DNA of 64,000 nt, taken from JAPHSX01 sp041554195. GTDB lineage: Bacteria > Pseudomonadota > Gammaproteobacteria > Thiohalomonadales > Thiohalomonadaceae. The notes under the pieces were generated by a model. The model was not told where the DNA came from and did no database searches. It saw nothing but the letters and a program-made list of their open reading frames with translations. Below, in pieces: positions 16,116 to 24,623 of the stretch. The stretch spans positions 266,318-330,317 of the forward strand of contig JBFFMJ010000003.1 in the NCBI GenBank assembly GCA_041554195.1, written 5' to 3'. Numbering within the stretch: the stretch's first letter is position 1; the number at the start of each line of letters is the position of its first letter. Both the position numbers and the translations under genes were made by a program.

Positions 16116-16828
16116 AGCCCTGTCTCATCATCAAGGCCGGTGAAAAGATCCCCTCGCTGGCCACTATCCCCGGTGATTATGAGGAGTGGATCGCCGCTGG
16201 CATGGGGCTTAAGCCCGAAGAGATCCGTCTCGTTGCCCCCTATCGTGGAGAGACACTGCCAGGGTTGGATGAGCTTAGCGGCGTCGTGATCACCGGCTCC
16301 GGTGCCATGGTGACCGATAACGATCCGTGGATAGAGGCCGCCGCCGCCTGGCTACGCGATGCGGTGGCACAGGGCCTGCCGGTACTCGGCATCTGCTTCG
16401 GTCACCAGCTACTGGCCCACGCCCTGGGCGGTGAGGTGAATTACAACCCCGCCGGTGTCGAGGTCGGTAGCGTCCCGGTCACGCTCCAGGCTGCAGCACA
16501 ACACGACCCCCTGCTCAGTGCCCTACCCACGAAGTTTATCGCCCAGCTCAGCCACCGTCAGTCGGTACGCCGACTGCCGGCGCAGGCACGACACCTTGCC
16601 AGCAGCGAGCTGGAGCCGCACCAGGCCTTTGCCTATGGCGAGGCGGCCTGGGGTATCCAGTTTCACCCGGAGTTCGATGAGGCCATCGTGCGTCACTTTA
16701 TCGACTTCTACCGTGACCAGCTGCAGCAGGAGGAGCGCAGTGCCGATGCCCTGATCACCAAGTGCCGTCCCTCCCCCCAGAGCCGCGCCCTGCTCGGCCG
16801 TTTCGCCACCCTCCTGCAGGGGCGATGA
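16112..16828 (+). CDS. Class I glutamine amidotransferase-like protein (GMP synthase-like)
   Basis: A 238-residue single-domain GATase1. The triad is complete: C95 in GICFGHQLLA, H185 and E187 in IQFHPEFD. Stand-alone members hydrolyse glutamine-type amides in largely unknown pathways, including gamma-glutamyl peptides or polyamines. ATG 16112 is favoured because it overlaps the DUF924 stop (ATGA); a frame open from 16082 adds ten residues with no family match. It ends the murI operon. Confidence 0.88.
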   Translation: MKPCLIIKAGEKIPSLATIPGDYEEWIAAGMGLKPEEIRLVAPYRGETLPGLDELSGVVITGSGAMVTDNDPWIEAAAAWLRDAVAQGLPVLGICFGHQLLAHALGGEVNYNPAGVEVGSVPVTLQAAAQHDPLLSALPTKFIAQLSHRQSVRRLPAQARHLASSELEPHQAFAYGEAAWGIQFHPEFDEAIVRHFIDFYRDQLQQEERSADALITKCRPSPQSRALLGRFATLLQGR

Positions 16829-16925
16829 TCGCCTTCTACTTGCTAAAAGGGGGTTAAAGGGACTAGCTTTGAATGGGGGATCAACTTCCCCAAGAGAAGA
16901 ATTACAAACATTATGGAGAATTCGA

Positions 16926-17357
16926 ATGAAGCAACTGATTAAAACTTCAGCCCTGCTACTGGCCCTCTCTGCTGCCGCAGTATTCAGCCAGAGTGCCAGT
17001 GCCGGGTTCAGCGGTCCCTGGAACAACGGCCCATGGAACAACGGCTCCTGGGGCAATGGTCCCTGGAATAGCGGCCCATGGAATAACAACAATGGACCCT
17101 GGAATAACGGCCCATGGAATAATAACAATGGTCCCTGGAACAACGGCTCCTGGGGCAACGGTCCCTGGAATAACTTCAACGGCCCGTGGAACAGCAACAG
17201 CGCTCCCTGGAATAATGGTCCGTGGAATAACAATGGCCCCTGGAACGGCCCATACTATGGCCCCAGCTGGGGACCGGGTCCGTACTACGGTCCTAACTAT
17301 GGCCCCAACACTGCCTCATCACCCGCGCCTGCACCACAAAATAACAGCGGCAACTAG
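16926..17357 (+). CDS. Secreted GPWNN repeat protein, sulfur-globule-protein-like
   Basis: A 143-residue protein with a clean Sec signal peptide (residues 1-25, cut after SASA) and a mature chain made almost only of G, P, W, N, S and Y. Twelve PWN units and two GSWGN units fill residues 29-105, then GPYYGP repeats follow. The mature chain has no Asp, Glu, Lys, Arg or Cys. Envelope proteins of sulfur globules in sulfur-oxidising Gammaproteobacteria share the signal peptide and the Gly/Asn/Trp/Tyr-rich low-complexity character, so a structural coat role is plausible but unproven. ATG 16926 follows TGGAGAA; the open frame from 16869 lacks this site. Confidence 0.8.
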   Translation: MKQLIKTSALLLALSAAAVFSQSASAGFSGPWNNGPWNNGSWGNGPWNSGPWNNNNGPWNNGPWNNNNGPWNNGSWGNGPWNNFNGPWNSNSAPWNNGPWNNNGPWNGPYYGPSWGPGPYYGPNYGPNTASSPAPAPQNNSGN

Positions 17358-17407
17358 CGACCTTGTCAGGGCCTGCGACACCGCACACAGACCCTGATAT
17401 CCACACC

Positions 17408-17782
17408 ATGAACCAACGGAGCAAGGAGATGACCGACTACAGTGACACCGATGATGAGAAAAGCCGTAACGTCGCCATGCTGGTCTACATCCTGATGCTG
17501 GCCACCCCCCTGCTACTGGTCTCCCCACTCATCGGCATCATCTTCGCCTACGTCTATCGTGATGACGCCCCCGAGTGGTTAACGAGTCACTACCAACTTC
17601 AGATCCGCACCTTCTGGATCGCCTGCCTCTTCTTCTTTTTCAGCCTGATACTGATGATCGTCCTGATCGGCAAACTGCTCCTGCTGCTCACCCTCATCTG
17701 GTTCCTGGTACGCATGATTAAGGGCATAAGGTACCTCAACCGCAGGGCCCCCTATCCCAATCCGACCAGCTGGGGTTTCTGA
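17408..17782 (+). CDS. DUF4870-like membrane protein
   Basis: A 124-residue protein with an acidic N-terminus (TDYSDTDDEKSRN) and about three membrane helices (about 20-48, 72-92 and 93-110), ending in RRAPYPNPTSWGF. The pattern fits the DUF4870 (Tic20-like) family of unknown function. The start is uncertain: ATG 17408 lacks a clear RBS, while ATG 17429 abuts AAGGAG with no spacing. It lies 50 bases after the GPWNN gene. Confidence 0.75.
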   Translation: MNQRSKEMTDYSDTDDEKSRNVAMLVYILMLATPLLLVSPLIGIIFAYVYRDDAPEWLTSHYQLQIRTFWIACLFFFFSLILMIVLIGKLLLLLTLIWFLVRMIKGIRYLNRRAPYPNPTSWGF

Positions 17783-17791
17783 CCGCCGGCA

Positions 17792-18115
17792 ATGGAAAGT
17801 AACAACCTCTTCTCAGGCATCCCCGAACAACTTCCGCAAGAACTGTGCGAGACCCTGCTGATGCGCGACGGCCTGCGTCTGGTGCGCATCGTCTCCCACG
17901 GCCACACCACGCCGCCCAACGAATGGTATGACCAGAGCACCGATGAGTGGGTGATTCTGCTGAGTGGCAGCGCCACCCTGAAATTTGAAAATGGAGAGGC
18001 CCAGCAACTCAACCCGGGAGATTATCTATTGATCCCCGCCCACCACCGTCACCGTGTTGAGGCCACCGACAGCCAGCAGAAGAGTGTGTGGTTGGCCTTG
18101 CATCTGGAGTGCTAG
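17792..18115 (+). CDS. Small cupin-domain protein
   Basis: A 107-residue single cupin. The second cupin motif is clear in LNPGDYLLIPAHHRHRVEAT and the first in DEWVILLSGSATLKFENGE, with E at the metal position and few His in motif 1. This subfamily (cupin_2, often annotated as phosphoribosylaminoimidazole carboxylase-like or anti-sigma related) has no defined substrate. It begins nine bases after the DUF4870-like gene, so it is probably co-transcribed. Confidence 0.88.
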   Translation: MESNNLFSGIPEQLPQELCETLLMRDGLRLVRIVSHGHTTPPNEWYDQSTDEWVILLSGSATLKFENGEAQQLNPGDYLLIPAHHRHRVEATDSQQKSVWLALHLEC

Positions 18116-18329
18116 CCGTTAATTTACAGACGCACCTACCTTTGAAGCCTCGCCTCTAATAACCTGATCAGTTCAGGCGGCATGCATTCATAATTATCGG
18201 GATATCCAGACAGAGCACATGCTTAGCCATTACGCTTGAAAAGCTCTAGCTATTACCTTGCCTTATTGAATTGATTTGTGGCGCACCCCCATAAGACCCT
18301 CATCTGGCACGTGTTTTTATTAACCCTAA

Positions 18330-18587
18330 ATATGTGACACATTTCACAATGACCTAACAATTACTGTTAAAAACAGTCAGGATGCTGCTAACTTAACACT
18401 CTTAAACAAGCAGCACGGTGCGCGTGTAGTGTGGCAAAAGCTCGATGCAGAAATTGTCCTGCTGAAAGAGGCCATGGCGAAGATTGACCCTGGCAGCAAA
18501 CAGCCGGGGGAAACTTGGGCCATCCCTCTTTATCAGAAGATCATCCAGCGTGGTGAACGCTTAGCAGAGTGTCCCGGCACGCAGTAA
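18330..18587 (+). pseudogene. Gene remnant without a usable start
   Basis: An open frame of 85 codons ends at TAA 18585-18587 and reads like real protein: helical LLNKQHGARVVWQKLDAEI, then VLLKEAMAKIDPGSKQPG and a C-terminal IIQRGERLAECPGTQ. There is no ATG near its start; the only GTG, at 18429, lacks an RBS and leaves 52 residues. I read it as a 5'-truncated gene. I do not recognise the family. The surrounding 18116-18814 region is otherwise empty apart from AT-rich sequence. Confidence 0.35.
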
Positions 18588-18814
18588 CCACGCTCTGTTT
18601 GCCCTGACAAATTAACCCGGCTTTATGCCAGTTTTTTTTGAATGAATTCATTTTTCATCAATCCAGCACCCATTTGAGAATATTCACTTCAGCCTCGCCT
18701 ACGACTTAAATTGGCTGCACCAATATTCAAAGTGTGGCGGTAGGGAATGGATTGCACTTCGTAAGGTTATCGCCAATGCTTGATACAACACAACAATCAA
18801 AAAAGGTAAACACT

Positions 18815-19171
18815 ATGAGTGATTCACTCTATGACCTCAGTAAGCAGCTGGCAGAATTTGCCCGCGTGCGCGACTGGGAGCAGTTTCATTCACCAAAAAA
18901 CCTCTCCATGGCCCTGATTGCCGAGGCCGCCGAGCTGGTCGAACACTTTCAATGGTTGAGTGAGGCGCAGAGTGAAAGCTTGCCCGTGGAGAAGTTCGAA
19001 GAGGTACGGATGGAGATGGCCGACATTCAGATCTATCTGCTGCGCATGGCCGAACGGCTGGGGGTGGATCTGGTTGCCGCGGCACAGGAGAAGTTGGCAA
19101 TTAACGAGCAGCGCTTTCCGGTAGATAAAGTGAAGGGGGATGCGCGACGTGCCGCGGAGTATAAGGATTAA
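18815..19171 (+). CDS. MazG-like nucleotide pyrophosphohydrolase
   Basis: A 118-residue all-alpha NTP pyrophosphohydrolase of the RS21-C6/dCTPase type, expected to hydrolyse non-canonical or surplus (d)NTPs to monophosphates. The Mg-binding motif is split as usual: EAAELVEHFQW near residue 38 and EMADIQIYLL near 68. ATG 18815 is preferred; an open frame continues upstream to 18734 without family similarity. A related but distinct MazG-like gene occurs at 52721-53059. Confidence 0.88.
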   Translation: MSDSLYDLSKQLAEFARVRDWEQFHSPKNLSMALIAEAAELVEHFQWLSEAQSESLPVEKFEEVRMEMADIQIYLLRMAERLGVDLVAAAQEKLAINEQRFPVDKVKGDARRAAEYKD

Positions 19172-19203
19172 AAAAAGACTTTCCGTCCTGCGCTGCCCCA
19201 AAG

Positions 19204-19306
19204 CGTCATGGCGAGCGAAGCGCGGCAATCTCTCTTGCAACCAAACAGGACACACCCTGCACTAGCACAGGGGATTGCTTTGTTACTATCGCTCCTCGCA
19301 ATGAGC
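19204..19306. repeat. Interspersed palindromic repeat
   Basis: A left arm CGTCATGGCGAGCGAAGCG (19204-19222) continuing into GCAATCTC, and a right arm GGGATTGCTT...CTCCTCGCAATGA (about 19270-19303), form an imperfect inverted repeat. This GCGAGCGAAGC/GCAATC type of extragenic repeat is scattered in many bacterial genomes. It lies between two convergent genes and may act as an mRNA 3' structure. Confidence 0.65.
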
Positions 19307-19314
19307 GCCCACAA

Positions 19315-19626
19315 CTACATATAACTCATCGCTTCCGCACCCGGATCCGGCAAACCCGCCACATGCCACGCCTCGTAGGCCCCGTGAAACAGCTCATCGG
19401 AGCAGTGCGGATCGAGGTTATTCATACCACAGACAAGGCGCATCGGCGGCAACGCCCCATACTGCACAAAGTGCTCACGCAGGGTGCGCAGTACCTTCCA
19501 GTGTGATTCGGTCAACTTACCCAGACCATCTTCAGAGGCAATACGCTGTGCATCCTCTTCACTCCATGGCGCCAACTTAGGGAGATTGGCTTGCAAACTC
19601 ACTAGGGTTTCATATTCTGTGGTCAT
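19315..19626 (-). CDS. DsrC/TusE-family protein lacking C-terminal cysteines
   Basis: A 103-residue member of the DsrC/TusE/DsvC fold: WSEEDAQRIASEDGL, LTESHWKVLRTLREHFVQYG and the RLVCG helix match. Active DsrC has a C-terminal arm with two redox Cys, and TusE keeps at least the last one. Here the arm reads WHVAGLPDPGAEAMSYM, with His and Ala/Ser at those places and no Cys. It therefore cannot carry persulfide in the usual way and resembles the regulatory (RspA-type) paralogues. No dsr genes are in the window. Confidence 0.85.
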   Translation of the reverse strand: MTTEYETLVSLQANLPKLAPWSEEDAQRIASEDGLGKLTESHWKVLRTLREHFVQYGALPPMRLVCGMNNLDPHCSDELFHGAYEAWHVAGLPDPGAEAMSYM

Positions 19627-19757
19627 GATCGTATCCTCCAGTATCTATCCGAGACAATTCCCAATCATTTATCTCAAGTATAGAAGTGTGATGCGTATCC
19701 CGCAATTTCAAGTCGGCATCAGTCTGACAGCGCTTTGTGACAAAACAAGGACATAGC

Positions 19758-20651
19758 ATGCGTATTGGAGTAGATTTAGGTGGTACAAAAATTGAGGCTA
19801 TCGCCCTCGATGATGAAGGCAACATCCTGCAACGTCGCCGTGTAAGCACCCCGCGTGATGATTACGACGCCATCGTCAACGCCATCGTCTCACTGGTAGA
19901 CGGGATGGAGGCCGAACTGGATGCGGAGGGGAGCGTCGGCCTCGGCATCCCCGGTGCCGTCTCACCCGCCACCGATTTGGTAAAAAACGCCAACACCACC
20001 TGCCTTATCGGCCAACCACTGCACCTCCACCTTAACGAGGCGCTGGGACGGGAGGTGCGCATCGCCAACGATGCCGACTGCTTTGCCGTCTCCGAGGCGA
20101 CCGATGGCGCCGGGGCCGGGGCAAGCTCGGTCTTCGGGGTCATTGTCGGCACCGGCTGCGGTGGTGGGTTTGTCATTAACGGTCATCTCGTCGGCGGCCC
20201 CAATGCCATCGCCGGGGAGTGGGGCCACAACCCCCTCCCCTGGCCGCAACAAACCGAGCTCCCTGGCGCCGCCTGTTACTGCGGTAAGCACGGCTGTATA
20301 GAGACCTGGCTCTCCGGCACCGGTTTCGCCCGCGACTTTTTTGACCATACCGGCAGGCAGTTAAAGGGCGCGGAGATCGCCGCGCTCAGTGAGCAGGGCG
20401 ATACCGAGGCGGAGGAGACACTAAGGCGCTACGAGGATCGCATGGCCCGCGCCCTGGCCAGCATTATCAATATTATCGACCCCGAGGTGATCGTCCTCGG
20501 TGGCGGCATGTCCAACGTCACCCGTCTCTATGACAACGTGCCCAAACTGTGGGGACAATATGTCTTCTCCGACAGCGTCGCCACCCAACTGGTCGCGCCC
20601 AAACATGGCGACTCCAGCGGGGTTAGAGGGGCGGCATGGTTGTGGCGCTAA
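19758..20651 (+). CDS. mak: ROK-family fructokinase (Mak-like)
   Basis: A 297-residue sugar kinase. The phosphate loop is GVDLGGTKIEAIALDD at residues 4-19, and the ROK zinc site is GEWGHNPLPWP with CYCGKHGCIETW near residues 153-185. The close agreement over the whole length with E. coli Mak, including VKNANTTCLIGQPLH and the final KHGDSSGVRGAAWLW, points to fructose or a related hexose. ATG 19758 follows AAGGA; a GTG at 19737 is less likely. It stands alone. Confidence 0.9.
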   Translation: MRIGVDLGGTKIEAIALDDEGNILQRRRVSTPRDDYDAIVNAIVSLVDGMEAELDAEGSVGLGIPGAVSPATDLVKNANTTCLIGQPLHLHLNEALGREVRIANDADCFAVSEATDGAGAGASSVFGVIVGTGCGGGFVINGHLVGGPNAIAGEWGHNPLPWPQQTELPGAACYCGKHGCIETWLSGTGFARDFFDHTGRQLKGAEIAALSEQGDTEAEETLRRYEDRMARALASIINIIDPEVIVLGGGMSNVTRLYDNVPKLWGQYVFSDSVATQLVAPKHGDSSGVRGAAWLWR

Positions 20652-20757
20652 GCCTGCTACCTCCCTGCTGAAAACTCCGGTAGGGTGGACAGGACTTTTA
20701 ACCCACGCGAGTACGGATGACTCGCGACCGATACAATAAAAATGAGCGGAACAGACC

Positions 20758-21231
20758 GTGAAAAAGATCGCCATTTTCGTCGATGTACAGAATATCTACT
20801 ACACCACCCGCCAGGCCTATGGCCGCCAGTTTAACTACCGAAAATTCTGGGAGCGTATCGGTTACGAGGGGGAGATCGTCTCGGCCACCGCCTATGCCAT
20901 CTACCGCAACGATGACAAACAGATCAAGTTTCAGGACGCCCTCAAACACATCGGCTTTAACGTAAAACTCAAACCCTATATCCAGCGCAGTGACGGCTCC
21001 GCCAAGGGGGACTGGGATGTCGGCATTACCATTGATGTCATGGAGGCGGCAAAAGAGGTCGACACCGTGGTGCTGCTATCGGGGGATGGCGACTTTGATC
21101 TACTGCTGAAAAAGATCAGGGAGGATTACAACGTCACGGCCCAAGTTTATGGGGTACCGGCACTCACCGCCAATTCACTGATTAATGCCGCCAGCCGTTA
21201 TCAGCCGATTGAAGAGGACCTTTTGTTATAG
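20758..21231 (+). CDS. NYN-domain (LabA/DUF88) protein
   Basis: A 157-residue PIN-like NYN domain, a fold found in RNases and in the LabA-like group. Acidic residues of the active site are visible in IFVDVQNIYY (D9, N12), DWDVGITIDVMEAA, and LLSGDGDFDLLLKKI. The start codon is GTG 20758. Target RNA is unknown. Neighbouring genes do not help. Confidence 0.9.
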   Translation: MKKIAIFVDVQNIYYTTRQAYGRQFNYRKFWERIGYEGEIVSATAYAIYRNDDKQIKFQDALKHIGFNVKLKPYIQRSDGSAKGDWDVGITIDVMEAAKEVDTVVLLSGDGDFDLLLKKIREDYNVTAQVYGVPALTANSLINAASRYQPIEEDLLL

Positions 21232-21304
21232 CGTAATCCCGATTCCGCCTTTCATCTGTGAACAACTATCCTTAGCAATTACAACCGGTATAAAAAAGTC
21301 GAGT

Positions 21305-21697
21305 TCACCCGTAGTCGGGCAGACCATCGCCTACCATGCCCCCTTGGGGGAAATAGCGGTCAATACATTGATGATCCTCACGGCTCAATACTTCATCATC
21401 CATAACACCCTGTACTGCTGCCATCATGCCTAAAAGCCGTTCGCTGAATTGCTGCTGTTTGGCAAAGTGCTGCAACTGATAATTGATCGCCTCCTTGTCA
21501 AAGGCGCCGGGATCAAAATCGTCACCCAGCCACTCCAGCGTCTCTTCATGGCTCGGTTGGCCCGGGGTATATTCGTACGCATTGAGGATCTGGCTATCGA
21601 ACTCATCATCAAAAGGGCCGTAGCGCTTTTTGCCATGGCGAAATTCGTGCAGGTGGTAGTCATCCCAGCCCATCGCAATCTGCAGGATCTGGTGCAA
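21305..21697 (-). pseudogene. 5'-truncated pRiA4b ORF-3/TnpR-like gene
   Basis: The 130-residue frame starts inside the family pattern: LHQILQIAMGWDDYHLHEF is usually preceded by about 40 residues beginning YQLKITL..PPIWRR. Upstream in frame only IIYAETNLAA remains before a TAA near 21725, so the N-terminus is missing and the only start is TTG 21697. Family members are small proteins of plasmids and IS1096-type elements with unknown role. It is probably a decayed gene. Confidence 0.65.
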
Positions 21698-21820
21698 CGC
21701 CGCCAGATTGGTCTCTGCGTATATGATTTATATCTAGTGTCACTTAGCTAACGCAGCATGCGCTCATGAGCTACGGTGGCGAGGTTGCACCTGTTTCGCG
21801 TGGGCCCCACCCCTGTGATG

Positions 21821-22663
21821 CTATCTACTGTAGAGGCGTCGCCGGCCGATCAACATCAGCGACAGCAGGCTTAACCATGCCAAGGCCCCGCCACCTCCAC
21901 TATAACCCGGGCGATGCACCACGGTTGCCACCTTCTCGGTCTTTATCCGTTCGACAAAGACGTTCATCTCATCGGTGAGATTTTGCGTCATATCCTCCAT
22001 CGCCTTATCAAAACCTTCAGCGCGGCGTTTGCGTGTCTCTTCGATGGTATTCACAAGAGTGTCAGCACCCCGGCTTTCATGCACACCGGGGGCACGGAAC
22101 AGCAGCTTGTGTGTCTTCACATCAAACACGGAGGTATCAACAAAAGTCTGCACATCATTGACACTGCCCTTGATGAAGTAGGCACCTACAATCGTCCAGT
22201 AGAGGATGGAGGCCTTGGTGTCTTCGGTGTGGCTAACCTGATCGTAAGAGACCAGGGCGATGCTGTCGAGACCATAGATGCGTGCGATCTGGTCGATGCT
22301 CTTGAAACCCCTGGCCGAACGCAGGTAGGTGTCGGGGATAATGCTGATGCTTTTAATAAACTCACGATCCTTGAATGCCGTTTTTACCCGGTTGAGCAAT
22401 ATCTGTTTATGCGCCTCGGAGAGCCCCTCGGTATTGCGACTGCTACTCGGTACAAAGGCGAGACCGACACGTAACGGCAGATTGAGTTGTGGCACCGTCT
22501 CATCAAAGGGGGGCGGCTCTTCGCCACGCGGGTAGAGGTAATCGACCAGACTGCTGGAGACCCCGCTACGGGCGCTATTTCCGCCAAGGCCGTGCCAGGC
22601 TGTGGTGCAGGCGACGAGCAAAATAGCTGCCACAAGGACGATTAATAATTTTAGCTTGCTCAT
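21821..22663 (-). CDS. Rhombotarget-type lipoprotein with GlyGly-CTERM
   Basis: A 280-residue protein with a lipoprotein signal (MSKLKLLIVLVAAILLVAC, Cys19 in the lipobox LVAC) and a C-terminal sorting signal: SGGGGALAWLSLLSLMLIG followed by RRRLYSR. This GlyGly-CTERM layout is cut by rhombosortase, a rhomboid protease. The body (about 60-240) matches the rhombotarget lipoprotein family. Being marked for both lipidation and C-terminal processing is unusual. No rhombosortase gene is in the window. The start ATG 22663 is preferred over an upstream in-frame codon at 22690. Confidence 0.82.
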   Translation of the reverse strand: MSKLKLLIVLVAAILLVACTTAWHGLGGNSARSGVSSSLVDYLYPRGEEPPPFDETVPQLNLPLRVGLAFVPSSSRNTEGLSEAHKQILLNRVKTAFKDREFIKSISIIPDTYLRSARGFKSIDQIARIYGLDSIALVSYDQVSHTEDTKASILYWTIVGAYFIKGSVNDVQTFVDTSVFDVKTHKLLFRAPGVHESRGADTLVNTIEETRKRRAEGFDKAMEDMTQNLTDEMNVFVERIKTEKVATVVHRPGYSGGGGALAWLSLLSLMLIGRRRLYSR

Positions 22664-22750
22664 GTTCCCTCTCCCCTCTTCCCGTTGCACCCTCTAAACA
22701 TAGATGGAGTTCTCAGGTTTTTCACTCATTGGCAGAGGCACCAGCACCCA

Positions 22751-23428
22751 CTACATGGGCTGACAGGGCATGGTGAAATCAACGTGATAGTGCTCGTCGT
22801 GACGCACCCATGATCGCTTCTTTGAGAAATTTACATGCTGTTTCAGGTAATTAGCGTGTGAGGTTTTAAGCAAATATGATTGCATCGCCGGGTCGAAGAT
22901 GACGCGCCATACCTTCACCTTGTGCTGCTCTGCTGCCCGGTGCAGGGCAACCAGGTGAGCAGCCATCGCTTCGTAATCAATATGCAGCGCCTCGTATTCC
23001 CCCTTTGTATCGAACTCGATGTTGTAGCCAAATTTATTAAAGGGGTGGGTGGGCAGGTGCACCGACTCCCCTTTTGCATTAATCACCGGCACCATGAAAT
23101 CAATGGAGAGGCCGTTCTGGTGGGTCTTATGCGGTTTAAATGGACCGCCCTTGGCGAAGCCGGTTTCAGCATACTTAAACCGCTTGCCAGGCGCTTTTTC
23201 CTGCAACTCAATGTAAGCATCGAGCACGATTGATCTCACAGTGGAGTGCAAATATGTGCGACCCAATGTTGCAGCAAGGCCACTATAGCCGACAAAGTTT
23301 TCTCCCGCCGCCGGGAGTTGCACGCCATGCTCCAACCGTCCATTGGCGGTGGTGCCGTAGCAGGTGCTCTGCTCCGCCATCGCTTGCGTCACGACAAGTA
23401 AGAGTAGCAGTGTCGACAGAAGCCTCAT
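22751..23428 (-). CDS. mepA: Penicillin-insensitive murein endopeptidase-like (M74)
   Basis: A 225-residue secreted peptidoglycan hydrolase with signal peptide (1-18, cut before EQSTCYG). MepA zinc ligands are present in HKTHQNGLSIDFMVP (near residue 100) and HDEHYHVDFTMPC near the end. MepA cleaves D-Ala-mDAP cross-links in the periplasm. It is shorter than the E. coli enzyme. It follows lplT after four bases and is last in the tetR-aas-lplT-mepA run. Confidence 0.88.
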   Translation of the reverse strand: MRLLSTLLLLLVVTQAMAEQSTCYGTTANGRLEHGVQLPAAGENFVGYSGLAATLGRTYLHSTVRSIVLDAYIELQEKAPGKRFKYAETGFAKGGPFKPHKTHQNGLSIDFMVPVINAKGESVHLPTHPFNKFGYNIEFDTKGEYEALHIDYEAMAAHLVALHRAAEQHKVKVWRVIFDPAMQSYLLKTSHANYLKQHVNFSKKRSWVRHDEHYHVDFTMPCQPM

Positions 23429-23432
23429 GCGT

Positions 23433-24623
23433 TTAACTCTCAACACTTACCGGCCACGGCGCTGCCACCTTAGGCAGATGCCAGGCGATAATGGTAGTGG
23501 CGATGATCACCAGCACACCAAGTGCGATCACCGCGGCGACCGGATCTACGCCACCGCTGAGGGCAAAACTGTAAAGCCCGGTGCCGAGCAGCATCGCCAC
23601 ATTTTCAAAGAAGTTCTGAATCGCCACTGCGCCCCCCGCGCCGATGGAGCGGTGGCCGATCTCCTGCAGCGCGGCGTTGATCGGCACCACGAAGATGCCG
23701 CCGCAGATGCCGATGGTGAAGAGCATCAGCTTGGTGATTAACGGGTCGCTGGTTATTGCCAGCAGCATGATGAAGGCCCCCATAGCGTAGGCGGCAACTC
23801 TGGCACGGCGCAGCCGCTCGATGGGGATCAGCCACGGCACCAGTACCGCGCCGATGGCGATGCCGATGGCGATAAAGACGGTGAGACTGGCGATCTCCGA
23901 GGTGGTGGTGGTGAACAGCACCGCCGGAGCCCACGCCACCATCATCACCCGCAACACCACCGCGGCGGCCCAGAAGATGCTGGCCCCGAGCATCGAGAAG
24001 CGGGCGTGGCTGGTGGTGAAAAAACCGCGCATCATTTGTATAAAGTGCGGGATCGCCGCGCCCTGTTGTGAGCCCTCACGCGGCCTGGCCTCTATCGTTG
24101 GAATAAACAGGGCGATCAGCAGCGACAGCAGGTAGCTGAGCAGCACCGCGCCCAGTGCCATGGCAACGCTTTCATCGGCCAGCCCGGCGCCAACCACCGC
24201 CCCCAGCACGATGGCGACAATGGTCGAGCCCTCGATAAAGCCGTTGGCCTTGACCAGTTTTTTCTCCTCGACCAGCTCGGGCAGAATGCCGTATTTGGCG
24301 GGGCCGTAGATCGCCGCACCGATACCGACCACCGCGTAGGCGAGCAGTGGTTCCAGCTGCAACAGCATCAGCAGTGCACCCAGCCCCTTTACCGCGTTGC
24401 CTGCCACCAGCACCGAGCGCTTGGGCCTGGCATCGGCAAAGCGCCCGACCCACGGCGCGAGCAGCACAAAGGCGATTAGAAAACTGGCCTGCAGTGCCGG
24501 CTGGTACCACTCACCGCGTGCCAGCTCCTGGGTTACCAGGGCGAAGGCGGCGAAGAGGATGGCGTTGTCGGCAAAGGCGGTAAGGAACTGCGCCAGCAAC
24601 AGGGTGTAGAGGTGGCGGCTCAT
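23433..24623 (-). CDS. lplT: Lysophospholipid transporter LplT
   Basis: A 396-residue MFS protein with about twelve membrane helices. LplT flips lysophospholipids across the inner membrane for re-acylation by Aas. The N-terminal FADNAILFAAF and the cytoplasmic loop RFADARPKRSVL are typical of the family. Its start overlaps the aas stop by four bases (ATGA), the classic aas-lplT arrangement in reversed order to E. coli. Confidence 0.93.
   Translation of the reverse strand: MSRHLYTLLLAQFLTAFADNAILFAAFALVTQELARGEWYQPALQASFLIAFVLLAPWVGRFADARPKRSVLVAGNAVKGLGALLMLLQLEPLLAYAVVGIGAAIYGPAKYGILPELVEEKKLVKANGFIEGSTIVAIVLGAVVGAGLADESVAMALGAVLLSYLLSLLIALFIPTIEARPREGSQQGAAIPHFIQMMRGFFTTSHARFSMLGASIFWAAAVVLRVMMVAWAPAVLFTTTTSEIASLTVFIAIGIAIGAVLVPWLIPIERLRRARVAAYAMGAFIMLLAITSDPLITKLMLFTIGICGGIFVVPINAALQEIGHRSIGAGGAVAIQNFFENVAMLLGTGLYSFALSGGVDPVAAVIALGVLVIIATTIIAWHLPKVAAPWPVSVES

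Noticed and set aside
16523..17233. Long minus-strand frame with repeated FQGPLLLFHGPL
   Set aside because: It is the antisense reading of the GPWNN repeats and of the amidotransferase gene; it has no RBS and the plus-strand product has a proper signal peptide.
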